A stretch of DNA of 64,000 bases from the NCBI GenBank assembly GCA_030077755.1, contig JAQJZZ010000018.1, positions 2,542,001 to 2,606,000 on the forward strand, in the 5' to 3' direction. Made by a program: the position numbers and the translations under genes. Below the pieces are notes generated by a model. The model was not told the DNA's origin and ran no database searches. It saw only the letters and a program-made list of their open reading frames with translations. The first letter of the stretch is position 1. Each line of letters starts with the position of its first letter. Below are positions 45,344-57,500 of this stretch, in pieces. This stretch comes from Filosporella fistucella (taxonomy: Eukaryota > Ascomycota > Leotiomycetes > Helotiales).

Positions 45344-47696
45344 ATGTCTCACTCTTTATCGAATGTACCACGCGTTCACTTGTCAAGGAAGACAGATGGA
45401 GATCCTGGACGGCGCCGGAATGGTCTTCTTCCTGCGTGCGAGGTAAGTTCAAATTTCAAGAAAAAGCCCCATCCGTGGAATCATGCCCGCTACATTTATG
45501 GCGTCGTCGCAGTGGAGAACACAGAAACGCTAACTCGGAAACTGGATATAAGCCATGCAGGAAGGCAAAAGTCAAGTGCGACTTCTCGACCGCCGAGAAT
45601 AACTGCTCAAGATGCAGGAAACGTCAGAAAATCGATTCGTGTATCATCATCGATGCGCCAATGACGCAGGCAAAAGATTCAACCCCGAAACCGAGGAAAT
45701 CAAAACGCTCTACTACTTCCCCATGGCGACGTGAAACCCCATCTGCAAGCCCAGCATTCACCGAAACTCCAAAACCATTGTATATCTCGAAACAAAGCCC
45801 CCATGGAAAGTCTTTTGATTCACCTGGTTATCTCGGCCAAACAAGCTTCTCATCAACAATTCAACGTAATTCCACAAGTGATCCTGATGGATCAATTCAT
45901 ACCAGTGGTATAGAAGTAAGCGACATAGATCCTCGGTCTTTAGATCTGGCTATTCGGACGCTGAGAAAGTTTCCTGATGAGACGACATCATACTTCCTGT
46001 TCGATGGTTTCTGTTCTGCAACGGTGTCGATGCTCAACTTCTCTCAGGAGTCGATGCGTTATATACTTCAGACTTTCTGGTCAACATTTGGCAATGCTAT
46101 GAGATCTAGAGACACGAAGATGCTAGAAAATATGGCCAAACATTTAATTCGAAATGGAGAAACCGACGCTGCGGAGGGGGACGATCCAAAAGAATGGACA
46201 GATTCAATGTCAGGGGAGAACATGAGGTGGGAGACTATAGGATTGTTCTTTGTCACTTTCTGTTTCGCACAAGTCCTTGTCGCCGAGTCCAACCTCCCCA
46301 CGATCGACAGATATGTATCCGAGAAATCCAAAACACACAAAATGGGAGAGTTCAAGCAAGCTGTGGAAGCGTGTATGAAGCTTTGTGAACACAGTCTCAA
46401 CCCTGTGGTCTGTAATTTATTGTACAAGAATGGACTGCTGGAAACTATCATACATGGCGATTCATGTTAGCTCCCAAACCCCCCTCTTTAAAGCTCGCTA
46501 ACATATCGATTTTAGCTCTCTCTGTTTGGAGGTTACATCACGAACTTGTTGCTGTTGTTACAGCACTCGGATTGCATTGCTACCAAGGAACATCGACTGT
46601 CAACTTAAGATCTGAGATGATCAAACGACTCAGCGGGTCTGCATTTTACCACGACAAGGAAATTGCAATGTTTACTGGAAGACCTCCGGCACTCAGCCAC
46701 AGATATTACTCATGCCCTCTACCTCTAGATGTGAGCGACGAGGCTTTGATGGCAGGCGGAGAGTTACTGGAGCAAGAACTGAAGGAATTGGATGAGAATG
46801 GTGGGAATACCAAAGGGCTTATCCAAAATGCGACCATCTGCAGGATAGCTGTATATTCTGCTGAGATATCCGATAAAATCATGGAGCTCTTTCTAGGTAA
46901 TGAAAACCAGTTCTCTGTTGACCGGCTGAAGTAAGTCTACCTATGATGTTTCTCATCACTCACTTATTATCATCTAGTAAATTGAAGGCCACTACAAAGG
47001 AAAGGTTTGGTCAGTTTCCAGTCTTGATAAACTCTACCAAAGAAACAATAATAGCTTCCCAAACTGCAACCCTTATGTGGAGACTTTTCTGGAGCAAATT
47101 AGACTATTTGCGAATCAATTTCCTGCTGGAACGATTGAGTTTCGAGAGAGGACACGAAACAAAGAGGAAACTACTTGATGTGTCACGAGAGATGATAGAC
47201 CTCACTATTTCCGCTTGGATGCAAAGAGATAGATCGCCTGATCGCGCTATGGGGTGGGCATTCTCGGTGAGTGGTGATGTTTCCTTTACTAGACTTTTGG
47301 AGCTGACACTGGCTGAAGGCTATGTGCTATGGAATGCCTGCCGCTGGAATTCTCTGCGCTCACCTTCTCAATCAAATCCGCAATCCAAATGACGCTGAGT
47401 GCAAGTTGCCGGTATCAGAAACAGTTCAGTCACTCAGCTTGATGATCAGCTTCCTGGAATGGATCAAACCTACGGTTGGCGATTACAAAATGTGCCGAAA
47501 AATGGCGCTTTTGATACGACGGGTCTTGGACCAACTTTTTGAGGCACCGCCAATTGCTCCGCAACTCTACAATCAGCACGATTACCCAACAATGGGTTCC
47601 TCTCACATGTTACCGATGAATCTCAATGATGATTTGGATTGGTTGAATAACATCGATTGGGGTCGAGGGCCTTATCTCGACTTTGAATTAGAGTAA
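45344..47696 (+). CDS. Zn2Cys6 fungal-type transcription factor
   Basis: Exons are 45344-45442, 45553-46465, 46516-46930, 46978-47266 and 47319-47696, giving 697 residues. The binuclear zinc cluster is split by intron 1 and reads C32-x2-C35-x6-C42-x8-C51-x2-C54-x8-C63, with the basic loop RKAKVKCD. A Ser/Pro/Lys-rich linker follows. Then comes a helical middle region resembling the fungal regulator domain (FFVTFCFAQVLVAESNLPTI, WRLHHELVAVVTALGLHCYQ, IAMFTGRPPALSHRYYSCPL), with the GRPxxLxxRY-type signature typical of these factors. Introns 2 to 4 have good donors (GTTAGC, GTAAGT, GTGAGT), and frame is kept. The acidic end (DDLDWLNNIDWGRGPYLDFE) may be an activation region. Targets are unknown; neighbours do not form an obvious cluster. 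Confidence 0.92.
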
Positions 47697-48083
47697 TATG
47701 AGGACAAAACGAAGGGCGCTGTTGTTTCTAAATGAAGAATGATCAGAAGTGTTTCCCGACCCCGCGTTTGATATCAAGTTGCGTCCTTTCCTTGGGCTGA
47801 ATCTCCTCAAACCCGGCTGGTTTTTCGTCACAACGTCGTTTTGTCACAATTTTCGCAGACATTGTGCCCGCATTTCTTGCATTGCTTCTTTACTCTTGCC
47901 GTCATTGTCTCACACTTTGATATTTAGCATAGTCCCGAGATTTGAATTACCCTGACTCACCTGTTCACTATTTACTATGTTGCAGCAATGCCACTGAGTC
48001 CATGGAAATTTTCCCTCTTTTATATGATTGAACCAAAACTTCGTGTAATGCACTGCTTTTCGTCTGACTTTTTCCCCAGCGAA
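47697..48083. other. Intergenic
   Basis: A 390-bp spacer between convergent ORFs. Nothing recognised. Confidence 0.4.
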
Positions 48084-48266
48084 TTATGGTTTTTCAATAG
48101 AGTCTCTAGTTTTGGTTCGAGTCATAGGCTTTGGTACCAAGTATTCTCCTGCTCTTGACGGCATCGGGTTTGGCATCGTGGGTTGACTTGTATCACCTGC
48201 AGATGTGAGGATTTCGGGATTTGGGATGGTCTCAGGGACTTGGGCGCTTAAAGATTTGGCTGCCAT
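48084..48266 (-). CDS. Small hypothetical protein (60 aa)
   Basis: A 60-codon ORF, MAAKSLSAQVPETIPNPE..., hydrophilic and rich in Pro, Thr and Ser, without membrane span or cysteines. What lifts it above a random ORF is its upstream layout on the minus strand: TATATAA about 97 bases before the ATG, then a C/A-rich, G-poor leader ending ATCAAGCAACG just before the start. This is typical of strongly expressed, often stress- or conidiation-induced small fungal genes. No family recognised. Function unknown. Confidence 0.45.
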   Translation of the reverse strand: MAAKSLSAQVPETIPNPEILTSAGDTSQPTMPNPMPSRAGEYLVPKPMTRTKTRDSIEKP

Positions 48267-48362
48267 CGTTGCTTGATGTTGCTTGTCTTTATGAAAGCTG
48301 CTGTATGTCTGAGTGTTTCATCCTACAAAGATCGAGGCGGCGAGTCGGGTTGTGAACTCGTC

Positions 48363-48369
48363 TTATATA
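48363..48369 (-). promoter_or_regulatory. TATA box of the 60-aa gene
   Basis: TATATAA on the minus strand, about 97 bases upstream of the ATG at 48266, followed by a CA-rich leader. Confidence 0.45.
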
Positions 48370-49870
48370 TTCAACATTGTGAATCACAGAACCTGATTTC
48401 GCACTTGATGTGGAGTGATTCATGACAACCTAGTTGGGTTCAAATTGCCTGTTGCTGAATTTACAAGTCACGAGAGTGAGGCTCAATTGCTAAAGAAATC
48501 CCATGAGTAACGATATGCAATCGAAACAGGAATGCAAGCTGCAGTTGAATTATACCATCGCCAATCTAATGAGTATCTCCATTGAACAACGCCCCCGAAG
48601 AGGAAGGTGAACGATTGGCGAGCGAGGGACATTTATATTGTAACCAAACTGTACCCGATCATAAGCATTGTTCCCTGCGTTGATCTCCTGAACTCGGGCC
48701 GTCCAAAATGCCCTGATAACACTGAAAACCCCCAAATTTTGTCTGCTACAGACCTCCATAGTGGATGAGAATTGGTGGTTGATTCTCAGAGCAGTCCCTT
48801 ACTCAAAATTTCTCATCCTGACCGTCGACGTGCTTTCCGCAGCACAAGCACTCTCTGTGCCAGATAGAATGAACTTTGCCACACTATGTCAACGTTAGCT
48901 TGGATACATGTGAGAGGGAATTGAATGAAATTTCTGAAGCAAGGTTAACATAAGTATATCACCAACCTTGGATCCAAAAAGAATGTTGTTGCAACGCCAG
49001 TGAGTCCAAGTCATGTTGCTGGTTTGCTGATAGATATCGACCTGGTGAAAGTAGGAGAATTTTTGACTCTTGACCCTCTTGGTTTTCTGAGGTGAATTGT
49101 TGATGCTGATGGTGACAAGATTTCTTCAAGGAAACGGGGTTAATATAGATTCCGTTTTGAAAAAGTCGAAGGCTGCGGTCTTTCAGCTGGCACAGACCCG
49201 CCTGCAGCTGACGAGAAGTGAAAATACCTCAATTGATTTTGCCATCCAGTTCAAAGCAGAAATGGGTTTCTTAGAAAAAATCAGAGATCACATGGACCAG
49301 TGCCACGTATAACTTTCTATCCCACGGCTGGTCCGTGACCCTATAGCGTTGTGGATTTGTGCCTTCACTGTTGAAGTCTCGCACATGAACGACGAAATCT
49401 GCAAGCCTCCGAATTCAGAATTGGATGTACCGGCAGCAGAAGCTACAGTGGCAGTGGAAAGACATCCCAATGGGCTAGAAGTATCCGTGTGATCAGCCAC
49501 AAACGTCTCGATATGATACATGTGGGGGCAGCGCGGGGTAGAACGAAGCCGCCCCAGAAACGTGTAGACTTAAGCATAGACAGTTGGTACATGAGGTTGA
49601 AACGTCTCCTACTGCATCTATTGGGAAAGGAAAAGAGCGTGGGGTGAACGTTAAGGGAATTGGAAATGGTCATCTTAACGTGTTGAAACAGATTCACATA
49701 AGAAAACTGCTTCTGGAAGGACGACTGATTTTGTGATTGTGGCAAAGATGGAAACAAGGCAGGACCTTAGCAGGCCAGATGGGCGTGACATGAGTCAAAG
49801 CAATACGCGATTCTGAATCTTTACAGGTGATAGTGGAAAGTCGGGCACACGACCTCTTTCCCTATTCACA
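48370..49870. other. Intergenic, possible short relic at 49097-49312
   Basis: Mostly featureless. The plus-strand ORF 49097-49312 has sensible helical text (SVLKKSKAAVFQLAQTRLQL) and could be a fragment of a lost gene. No family recognised and no promoter seen. Confidence 0.3.
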
Positions 49871-50308
49871 CTACCTCATGCCATCCCACACCAGAGCCGC
49901 GACAGTGAGAATCCCGCAGGTCCCCTCGAAAATCGCCACATTGATCCAAGGACCCCCGTGCTGCACAAAGAAAGTAATTGCCAGACCTCGACCTATAGCG
50001 CAAAGCCACATCAGGTTTCGATCATTGCGATAGGCCGCGTTTAGGTAGAATGCCCTGGTTCAGTGTGAGATTTTCCGACTAAAGCAAGAACTTCGATTGG
50101 AATTGAAACAGCAGAACACAAAAGCTAGTAGGCTTACTCACCCAATGGAAACAGAACCAAGAGCAATAGCATGGATGGCAGGTAGTGATGTGATGTTCAA
50201 TGTTTCGAGATTTTTATCTGCTGCTCGTCTGAAGAACAATGTTGCAGAGCCATTCAAAATCCCAAAGATTCCTTGAAGCCCAATCACAATCGATGCGGAA
50301 GAAGGCAT
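49871..50308 (-). CDS. Small four-helix membrane protein (116 aa)
   Basis: Exons in transcription order are 50308-50142 and 50054-49871, giving 116 residues. The junction codon GG|G joins ALGSVSIG to AFYLNAAYRNDR. The start at 50308 (MPSSASIVIGLQG) was chosen. The same frame is open for 47 codons upstream, but that text looks like leader. Four hydrophobic segments are visible: SIVIGLQGIFGILNGSATLF, LPAIHAIALGSVSIGAFYL, LMWLCAIGRGLAITFFVQHG and INVAIFEGTCGILTVAALVW. It resembles small uncharacterised fungal integral membrane proteins. The pattern recalls the DUF4345-type fold, but I cannot confirm it. Function unknown. Confidence 0.75.
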
Positions 50309-50638
50309 GAGGTATGTAGAGTGATGTGGGTTGGTGTACTTTGAAGTAAGGAGGGAGTTATAGAAACAAGATCGTGAAGAAAAGCTGGAAGGATGAGCCC
50401 TTTCCATCACTAATCTTGAACACGGGCCGAGCTTTCCGCACTTCGTCATCCAACCAATATGACATTTGCTGCAAATAAAATGATATCAATGAACGCAATC
50501 AAGAGAACGTGCAGGCAAACTCAGTATGGGAATGTCATATTCATTGGCAAAGAGTGCATATACCTGGATGCCTCTCAGGAATTTTAGACCTGGGTATCAT
50601 GACGCCGAACACCATAAGAAATGTCCCCTCGGCGATTC
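50309..50638. other. Intergenic
   Basis: A 330-bp spacer between two minus-strand genes; promoter of the small membrane protein. Nothing specific recognised. Confidence 0.4.
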
Positions 50639-51857
50639 TCATCTCAATTCAGGATCTCCCATCCAGTCTGGTTGTAATACCCATTCGATCGCATCCAGAT
50701 TTGGTTTCACCACAGCTGCTTTCCCCTTCCTTTCAATGACCAGGTCTGTAATCCCACCCAAACTTGGAAGTGCGCCTCTTGCCCTATCATCTCGTGCATA
50801 CACTTTCAGACCTCTGACGTGGGTATCTTTTCCGTTTTGGTGATTTTCCACGACTCGAACCTGGATCAGAAATGCTCGCAGGGTTTTACCATCCTCGCCA
50901 CCCCCAACATGATCTAGTGGAACATCAATCCATCCTTTGGGTTGTTCAAAACTGAGGGCAGAGAATGGTATCAGATCATGGTATCCAGTGCCTGCGAGGA
51001 GTGTGATTCTTGTAGGAGTGTAGGATTCATCGGCTTCGAAGTCGAGGAAGATTCGAATTGAGAGGATAGAGACAAGTCTCGAGAAGTGTATATTCAGGTG
51101 GTGAGGTTGTGGGCCGTCCGATCTTGCTGCGAATTAGCTTCCATCAAAGAGAGTGGTATCCATCTTACTGCCAGAACAATCCTGTATCCTCGTCCCTTAA
51201 TGCCTCCACTCCGCAACCTGGTTTGCAACTGCTCACCGTCCAGCTAGCCAGATTGCCTATTTCTTTCAATCCCAAAGCTGTTGGATCGAAGGGTGCATCA
51301 ATTTCCATGGGAACTGGATCAGGGCTTTGGTCAGTACGTTGCCAACGGAGTGCTGTACGATCAGGAAGTGAGATGCGTTGACTTCTTCGGCCATCCCAAG
51401 GCTGCGAACGGGATCGTTCTCGAGACATGTTGTTTGGAGGTTGATGGCTAGGGGTGTCTCAGGAGCGGGAGACAAACATACCTTCTTCGATGCCACCTTC
51501 CTCCTCCTCATCCGCCTCCACGACTTCTCCAGTAACGCTGAGGAATGAGGTTCTGTGGTCATCGGATTCAGGCTCTCTTTCCTGTTCATCTTCCTCATCC
51601 TCTTCACCCTCACCGTCATCTCCAGATTGATCTGACTGCAATTGATGCCGCGCCCTTTGCTCTTGAAATTGGCGATTGACTCCCGCATTCACTTCAGCCC
51701 ATTCTTCATCGACGTGTGGTGTGACTGGCGTCTGGGCCGTAGGTGTTACAGCATTATTTGTCCAAGGAAAGTGATTATTCCGTCGTAATCTAAAGCTGGA
51801 GAATCCGCTTGGCGGCGATGGTGAGTGCGCTGGATTTGTTGTGCGAGTAGGAGCCAT
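50639..51857 (-). CDS. apc10: Anaphase-promoting complex subunit 10 (APC10/DOC1)
   Basis: Substrate-receptor and processivity subunit of the APC/C ubiquitin ligase. It helps bind D-box substrates together with the coactivator. Exons in transcription order are 51857-51482, 51418-51169 and 51122-50639, giving 369 residues. The DOC domain (galactose-binding-like jelly roll) occupies roughly residues 165-345: LKEIGNLASWTVSSCKPGCG, RDEDTGLFWQSDGPQPHHLN, RLVSILSIRIFLDFEADESY and RVVENHQNGKDTHVRGLKVY. The second intron falls inside FWQSDGPQ, exactly restoring this hallmark. The first 160 residues are an extra Ser/Pro-rich then strongly acidic tail (EGEEDEEDEQERE), common in filamentous fungi. The C-terminus ends in Leu-Arg, echoing the Ile-Arg tail used for docking to TPR subunits. 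The ATG at 51857 is preferred over 51968, which would add unlike sequence. Confidence 0.95.
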
Positions 51858-52329
51858 GATGATGTTTAATTGAAGTTCGTGTTTTGGGGAGACGCGACTG
51901 GTTTGGTGGGGCGGGGCGTTGCGGTCACGTTCTGGAAGACCAACTGTAGGGAACGATAATGATAGCATATCAGATTGCAGAATAGTGAATTAGCTACAAC
52001 TCAACATCATATGCCAGACTTGAACACCTCAATCTAACACAGACACGCGAACATCATCTGTAAAAAGATTTCAACAACTTTCAGAGTATTCTAGCCCGTC
52101 CCACATCTTCCCATAGTTGATCAATGAACATTCGGATCGAACATACTTGTACATAAAGTCCTCTGGTTATTCCTCATATTACATTGCCTCCCAACCAGAC
52201 CTTCGATAGAAACGAATACAAGTATAATTGCACATGTGCAGCGAAATTAAACTGGAATTCTTCTCGCAGCTCAACTACACCCTTGGGTCCACTTTTGATC
52301 TGATATGTCTGTGTTTCCCCTGTTATACA
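51858..52329. other. Intergenic
   Basis: APC10 promoter plus 3' region of the next minus-strand gene, 470 bp. Nothing specific recognised. Confidence 0.4.
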
Positions 52330-53289
52330 CTACTCCTGTGTACCTCCTCCATTGACATTCCTAGCAGAGAGTTCTCTCGTTGTGAATCTCCGTCCTTTGT
52401 CGCCTGTCATGCTACTCTCCACAGAATTGCTATGATCTGCTGATCCAATAGAGCCTGTAATAAAGCCAAGTGGTGTCGAATTGGTGCCAAAACTCAGGCT
52501 ATGACCAGTGAGCTTCTTGTGTTTGACGATATTGACCAAGCGATTGAGCACCGAGAATTCGACCTTCAGCTTGACAGCATAGATAACAGGTTTGTACGTC
52601 GTCTGGATCTCCCAATGCCCCGAGTACTCGGTGCCGAGTAGTGTGGCGTCGAGAATCAAAACCAAAGCGTTGACCAAGATGAGATGAAAGAGTAGCTTTT
52701 GATGTGGATCGGAATTGCGTCCTCTGAAGGGGCCAAACATTCGCACAGTTTCGTATATATAGAATCCTGAGATGATGGACTCTTGAACGAAGAAGGTGCC
52801 AACCTGTACCTTGTCGAATATTGAAAAGGCGTTGACGACGGAGAGATTGGGATGAGGTTTGTTTGACAGGAACGCCAAGATCATATCAGGGATTCCGATA
52901 CAGATCGCGTTGAATATAATCATATAGAGAACCCAGCGAATCCTATCCAGACTTCCAGATACAAGGTGGAGACGGGAGTACAGAACCAAGGACTGCCCAG
53001 TTACCATGGACATCCACCCGATAGCAATGAGCAAAACAGGCGGCCACCATAGCGGCATGATTTGAAAGAATAGCAGAATGAATCCGACCACATGCGGTGC
53101 GATGCCCCAGGTTGCCGCTACAAAACTCCAGAAATATAGTCCTTCCCGTCGTTTGAAGATCGCGAAGATAATGACGGTGAGCTCTATAACATTATAAAGT
53201 GCAATAGCTGAGAAGGAAACCATGATCATCCATGTTGGGAGATGGGCCACGACAACACCAGTAATACCATTGCTCTGTTCATTAGCCAT
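52330..53289 (-). CDS. Seven-helix integral membrane protein (DUF7703-like)
   Basis: Single exon, 319 residues, with seven hydrophobic spans and a hydrophilic C-terminal tail of about 60 residues. Spans include MIMVSFSAIALYNVIELTVI, FWSFVAATWGIAPHVVGFIL, PPVLLIAIGWMSMVTGQSLV, YMIIFNAICIGIPDMILAFL and LILVNALVLILDATLLGTEY. The phrasing (YNVIEL...KRREGLYFW, GQSLVLYSRLHLV, YSGHWEIQTTYKPVIYAVKL) matches a widespread group of fungal integral membrane proteins now called DUF7703, recalled from memory and not checked. It is not RTA1 and lacks the RTA1 glycine motif. Possible receptor-like topology, but no ligand or G-protein evidence. Function unknown. Confidence 0.85.
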   Translation of the reverse strand: MANEQSNGITGVVVAHLPTWMIMVSFSAIALYNVIELTVIIFAIFKRREGLYFWSFVAATWGIAPHVVGFILLFFQIMPLWWPPVLLIAIGWMSMVTGQSLVLYSRLHLVSGSLDRIRWVLYMIIFNAICIGIPDMILAFLSNKPHPNLSVVNAFSIFDKVQVGTFFVQESIISGFYIYETVRMFGPFRGRNSDPHQKLLFHLILVNALVLILDATLLGTEYSGHWEIQTTYKPVIYAVKLKVEFSVLNRLVNIVKHKKLTGHSLSFGTNSTPLGFITGSIGSADHSNSVESSMTGDKGRRFTTRELSARNVNGGGTQE

Positions 53290-54183
53290 CGTGGAGATCA
53301 GGTAAAATGATTGATGGTGAAGCTGATAGAGAGACCATGAAGGTATTATATTCTCATAGTATGGCGCTCACTGTCCTCGCGCACACTAGACATTCGGGCT
53401 ATTCCGTCGATGAGTTGATGCCACAAGATTTAAATGGCCGTGGCTGAGCCAACTGGAGTGAAGTTGATGACCCCAGGAGTTGGAAGATGCTGAAATCCAA
53501 TCCGATCCATATTTGCGAGCTCATACATCGCGTTGTGTGAGCCTCGTAGTGTGTGTCTCCTGAACTCAACCCAGTGGCTCTGTGGCGTTCGTAGCATGGT
53601 TGCAAACACAGTGCAGCTATTGATCCTAGTACCGGGGAATGGGGAAAGAGTGCAGCTAGTCAATCGAATCGAACGCATCAAGCCAAGGTACGCCATTAAC
53701 TTCATATTTGGTGAACCGTACGCAGGGCGGGTCGGCCGGTTGTCCCAGCCGTATGAAAGAGTGTTTTTTGGGACTAGGGAACATCAATCAGTGATTGATC
53801 AATTCCATCGCCACGAGCCGAAGGAGCCGCGTAAATTTCGCTGCCGATATCAAAAGCTGGATGTTTCTGCACCGTCTGTTCCATGCACAATGTCGAATTA
53901 TTTGCTTCTTTTTGGAGCTGAGAGCACACAGACCCTAGCCTTATGTCAGCTATGTCTCGCCCAGACTACTATTGACTCCAGCTCCTGAGCTTTCCATGGC
54001 AATTACCACACTCGGTACAGCCACGGGTACCTTTCCCAAACTGGGTAATTCTGCACAAATTGAGCTGACTGCCCGGAACATACCACTAATAGTAGGGAAG
54101 GGATTATCATCCAGTGGAAGGAATGATCGCCAGCTAGCGAGAACGAGTTTGAGAAGTGTTTACTAAGATAGAAGTGAGATGAT
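53290..54183. other. Intergenic; last unique sequence before the repeats
   Basis: An ORF of 151 codons at 53533-53988 has mixed composition, no family resemblance and a plausible antisense counterpart, so neither is called. No other feature seen. Confidence 0.35.
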
Positions 54184-54510
54184 TGTAACGGTTACTTGTT
54201 ACGGTCGCTAGGTCTCAGGAGGAGGTGGTGAGCAGGCGTGGTTCTGGGAACCGAGTAGTTCTTAGGATCTCGGCTCCTAGGAGCCAAAGTGTAACGATAC
54301 GTCGTCACTGGGGCTTGGTCACCTGACAAGTTGGATATTAGGAACAGATTCGGAAGGGTTTTAGAAGGGCATATGTATTTAAGGAACTTCTCTCCCTCTC
54401 TCCCTCCCCTAGCTTTCTTGTTTCCTTGGTATCAAACCTAATGATATACGGTTCGCCTCCGTTTATACTCCCATATATAGTTCCGCTTATTATATACTCA
54501 TGATATTACA
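54184..54510 (+). mobile_element. Solo-LTR-like element
   Basis: Begins TGTAACGG and ends ATATTACA, giving 5-bp inverted TGTAA/TTACA ends of the TG...CA type. Inside are a TATTTAAGG promoter-like box (about 54376), a pyrimidine-rich run after it, and TTGGTATCAAACC, which resembles a Met-tRNA primer-binding word but lies inside rather than beyond the element. No clean target-site duplication was found (ATGAT left, ATATA right), so the exact edges or its identity as an LTR are uncertain. No internal retroelement genes lie beside it. Confidence 0.45.
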
Positions 54511-54599
54511 ATATATATTATAGATGTTTCCACAGTTTCCCAGAAAGTAACGCGCCGAACCTGTCGTGTGCCCGATGTTCGCGGACATGTTAGCAACGT

Positions 54600-57500
54600 C
54601 GACTAATGAGTTGGAGCTACACAATATATTGCACCACAGGCACCAGCAATTTTATTTTCCTTCTAGCTTTTGCTAGAGAATTTCAATATACTATTGGAAG
54701 GTTCCTACAAATTCTTGGGCTGTATCGCGTCAAGTGCGCGTGATATTTGGTGCATGCGAAGTCGAAGCACATTTCGATGGCTTGTGATATACTGCGAGAT
54801 ATCACAATACAAGCTGTGGTATTCTTTTTTTCGTTTGAAACTTTGCCAGACAATATCACACTCTAAGAATGGCTCACCTACAAAGGATGAATTGGTTTGC
54901 GGTCGATTGTAACTTGTGTCTGATGCTTTCCTATCGTCAATAGAACGCCTACGCATCTGCCTTGAAAATGGCAGCATACGCTCCAGCATTTTTGTTTTGT
55001 ACTAAAATGTGTCCCGCGTCTCTAAATATCGTAGAGATTGTGCTAGAGGAGTATCATATCGAAACAGATTGATCTGCACATCTGCTGCTCGATTTTCATC
55101 TGTTAGCCATTACTTGAAGCCCTCGTTACGCTGCCGCATAAGTTCCAGTACACCCTCCATCATTTTTAGTTCCATCCCAGAATTTGTCAGATCATTTCAA
55201 AGATCAAAAAGAGAGATACAGCAAATGATGGGCTTGAAAGAGATCGGTTTGAATTTGTGCTGCTCGGTGATCGGCTGGTTGCCACTGATGAAGTAGCCGG
55301 CAGCTTTCCCGAAAAATTACAGCACACCCTCTGGCCTTTTTTTCTTCGTCCAAAAATTTGTACGATTTTTTGAAAGATTAGGGAGAGAGATCCTGCAAAT
55401 GCTGGTCTTGAAACAGATCAATCTACACTTATGCTGCTTGGCGATGGCTCGCGTGCTGTGGATATCGTCGTCGGCGGCTCAACCTAATATTGTACCACAC
55501 CCTCCAGCATTTTTATTTTCCTTTACGCTTTTGCAGTCTGTGTATTAATCATTGATAGATTATTCTTGCAAATGCTGGGGCAGGAACGAGTTAATTTGTT
55601 CTTGTGCTACTTCATGTTAGCCCGCCAGCCACGGATACATTCATCGATCACCCACACTAGATGTTGCAGCACAGCCCCCAGTATTTTTATTTCCGTTCAA
55701 AATTTTGCTTACTCAGTCGCAATAATTGATAGATCACTCCTGCAGATGCTGGGTTCGAAACGGGTGAATTTGCGCTTTCATTCCTTGATGTTAGTCCGTC
55801 TGTTGGTGAGACAATCTTTTGTCACTTCAATTGAATCTCGCAGCACACCCTCTAGCTTTTTTTTTTCCGTTCCAAACTTTGTGCCGCAGCTTCTGATATC
55901 ACAAAAAACATTTCTGCAAATGCTGGGATTGGGACGTGTTGATTTGAAGCCGTGCCGCTTCATATTGGCCCGCGTACGCTTATATAGTACTTGGCTACTT
56001 CTATAAGATCTTGAAGCACACCCTTCAGCTTTTTTATTTCTGAACCAAACTTTATATCATGGCTGCATATAATATAAACAACGTTTATGCAAATACTGGT
56101 ATGAGAACAAGCTAATTTGCACTTGTGCTGCTTCATGTTGGCCTAGAATTCAATAACATTGCCAGTCGCATGTCAATTCTTTCAGCACGCCCTCCAGCAT
56201 TTTTATTTTCATACAAGCATTTGCAAGAATGTTTTAGATACTATAGAAAGTATTTCTGCAAAGTTTCATTCAGAAACAGAGTGATTTGGGTTTGTGATAC
56301 TCGATGGCATTTTGTTCCTATTAGTAGTAAATATCGTATACATTCAGATATTACGGCACATACTCCAGCATTTTTATTTTCTTATCAAAATTTGCAAGAA
56401 TGTTTCAAATACCACTTGAATTATCTGTGCAAAGTTCTATTCTCAAACGAAATGATTTGAGCCTGTCCTGCTTGATGGTAGCCTGTATTCATCAACAGTA
56501 CTATACAATCCTCTCAATTATTAGGGCACACACTCCAACATTCTTCTTTGTGCATGAGTTTTGCAGGATTGCTCTTCGTACCCAGCAGAGTAGTGTGACA
56601 AAGTTTGGTCCTGAAACGACTTGCTTTGAGTCTGTCCTGCTCGATAGTAGCCCGTAATCATTGGTAGCGGATCTTCCATCAACTCAGATATCGTGGCGCG
56701 TGCTCCAGCATCTTTACTTTTGTGCGTGCATTTGTAGAATTGCATTTTATATCCTAGAAAATAATCTCACAAAAATTTATTCTGAAACAACCAGTTTTGA
56801 GTCTGTGCTGCTCGATGGTAGCTTATAATCATTGGTAGTGGCTCTTGCGTGGTCTCAAATCTCTTTACATAGTCCAGCATTTTTATTTTTGCACATAACT
56901 TTGCAGGATTACTTCTACTCTTTTATGAAGTATATCTACAAAGTTTCGTTCCGAAACAAGGTGGTTTGAGTCTGTGCTGCTCGACATCAGCCTACAGTGA
57001 CGAGAAGGGGCGGTCATAGGCCCTTCAAAACCAAAGCATACCTTCTAGCATTTTTCTTTCCGAACGCACATTTGCACAACTCCTTCTAGTAGTCAATAGA
57101 TTACTTTTGAATAGTCTTGGCTTAGGACGACTCGATCTCATCCTGTGCTATACAATTTTTAGCCTTGAAGTCAACAGAGAATTTTTACCCCCAGATATGG
57201 CAGTACACACTACAGCATTTCTATTTTCATATGAGCATTTGTAGGACTCCTTCAAGTAAGTAGAAGACTGGACTCCCAAAATACTGTCCTGGGACGACTC
57301 GATTTCATCCTGTGCTGACAGATATTCGTGTGGTGGGGTGGAAGCGGGGTCGCCTGCTTGCACATATTGCTATTCACCTCCCATCCTTTTTTACTTTCGT
57401 CCAAGCATTTGCACACTGGATTGAAATGGTAAGAGGAGGGCTTTTGCAAAGTCTCGGGTTAGGAAGCTTCGATTTCATCCTGTGCTGCTCGATATTCGTT

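Noticed and set aside
53533..53988. 151-codon plus-strand ORF
   Set aside because: No recognisable motif and an equally plausible antisense ORF; left as intergenic.
55566..56006. 146-codon ORF and many 60-117 codon ORFs across 54.7-59.6 kb as protein genes
   Set aside because: They follow the satellite period, change frame from unit to unit and exist on both strands, so they are by-products of the repeat.
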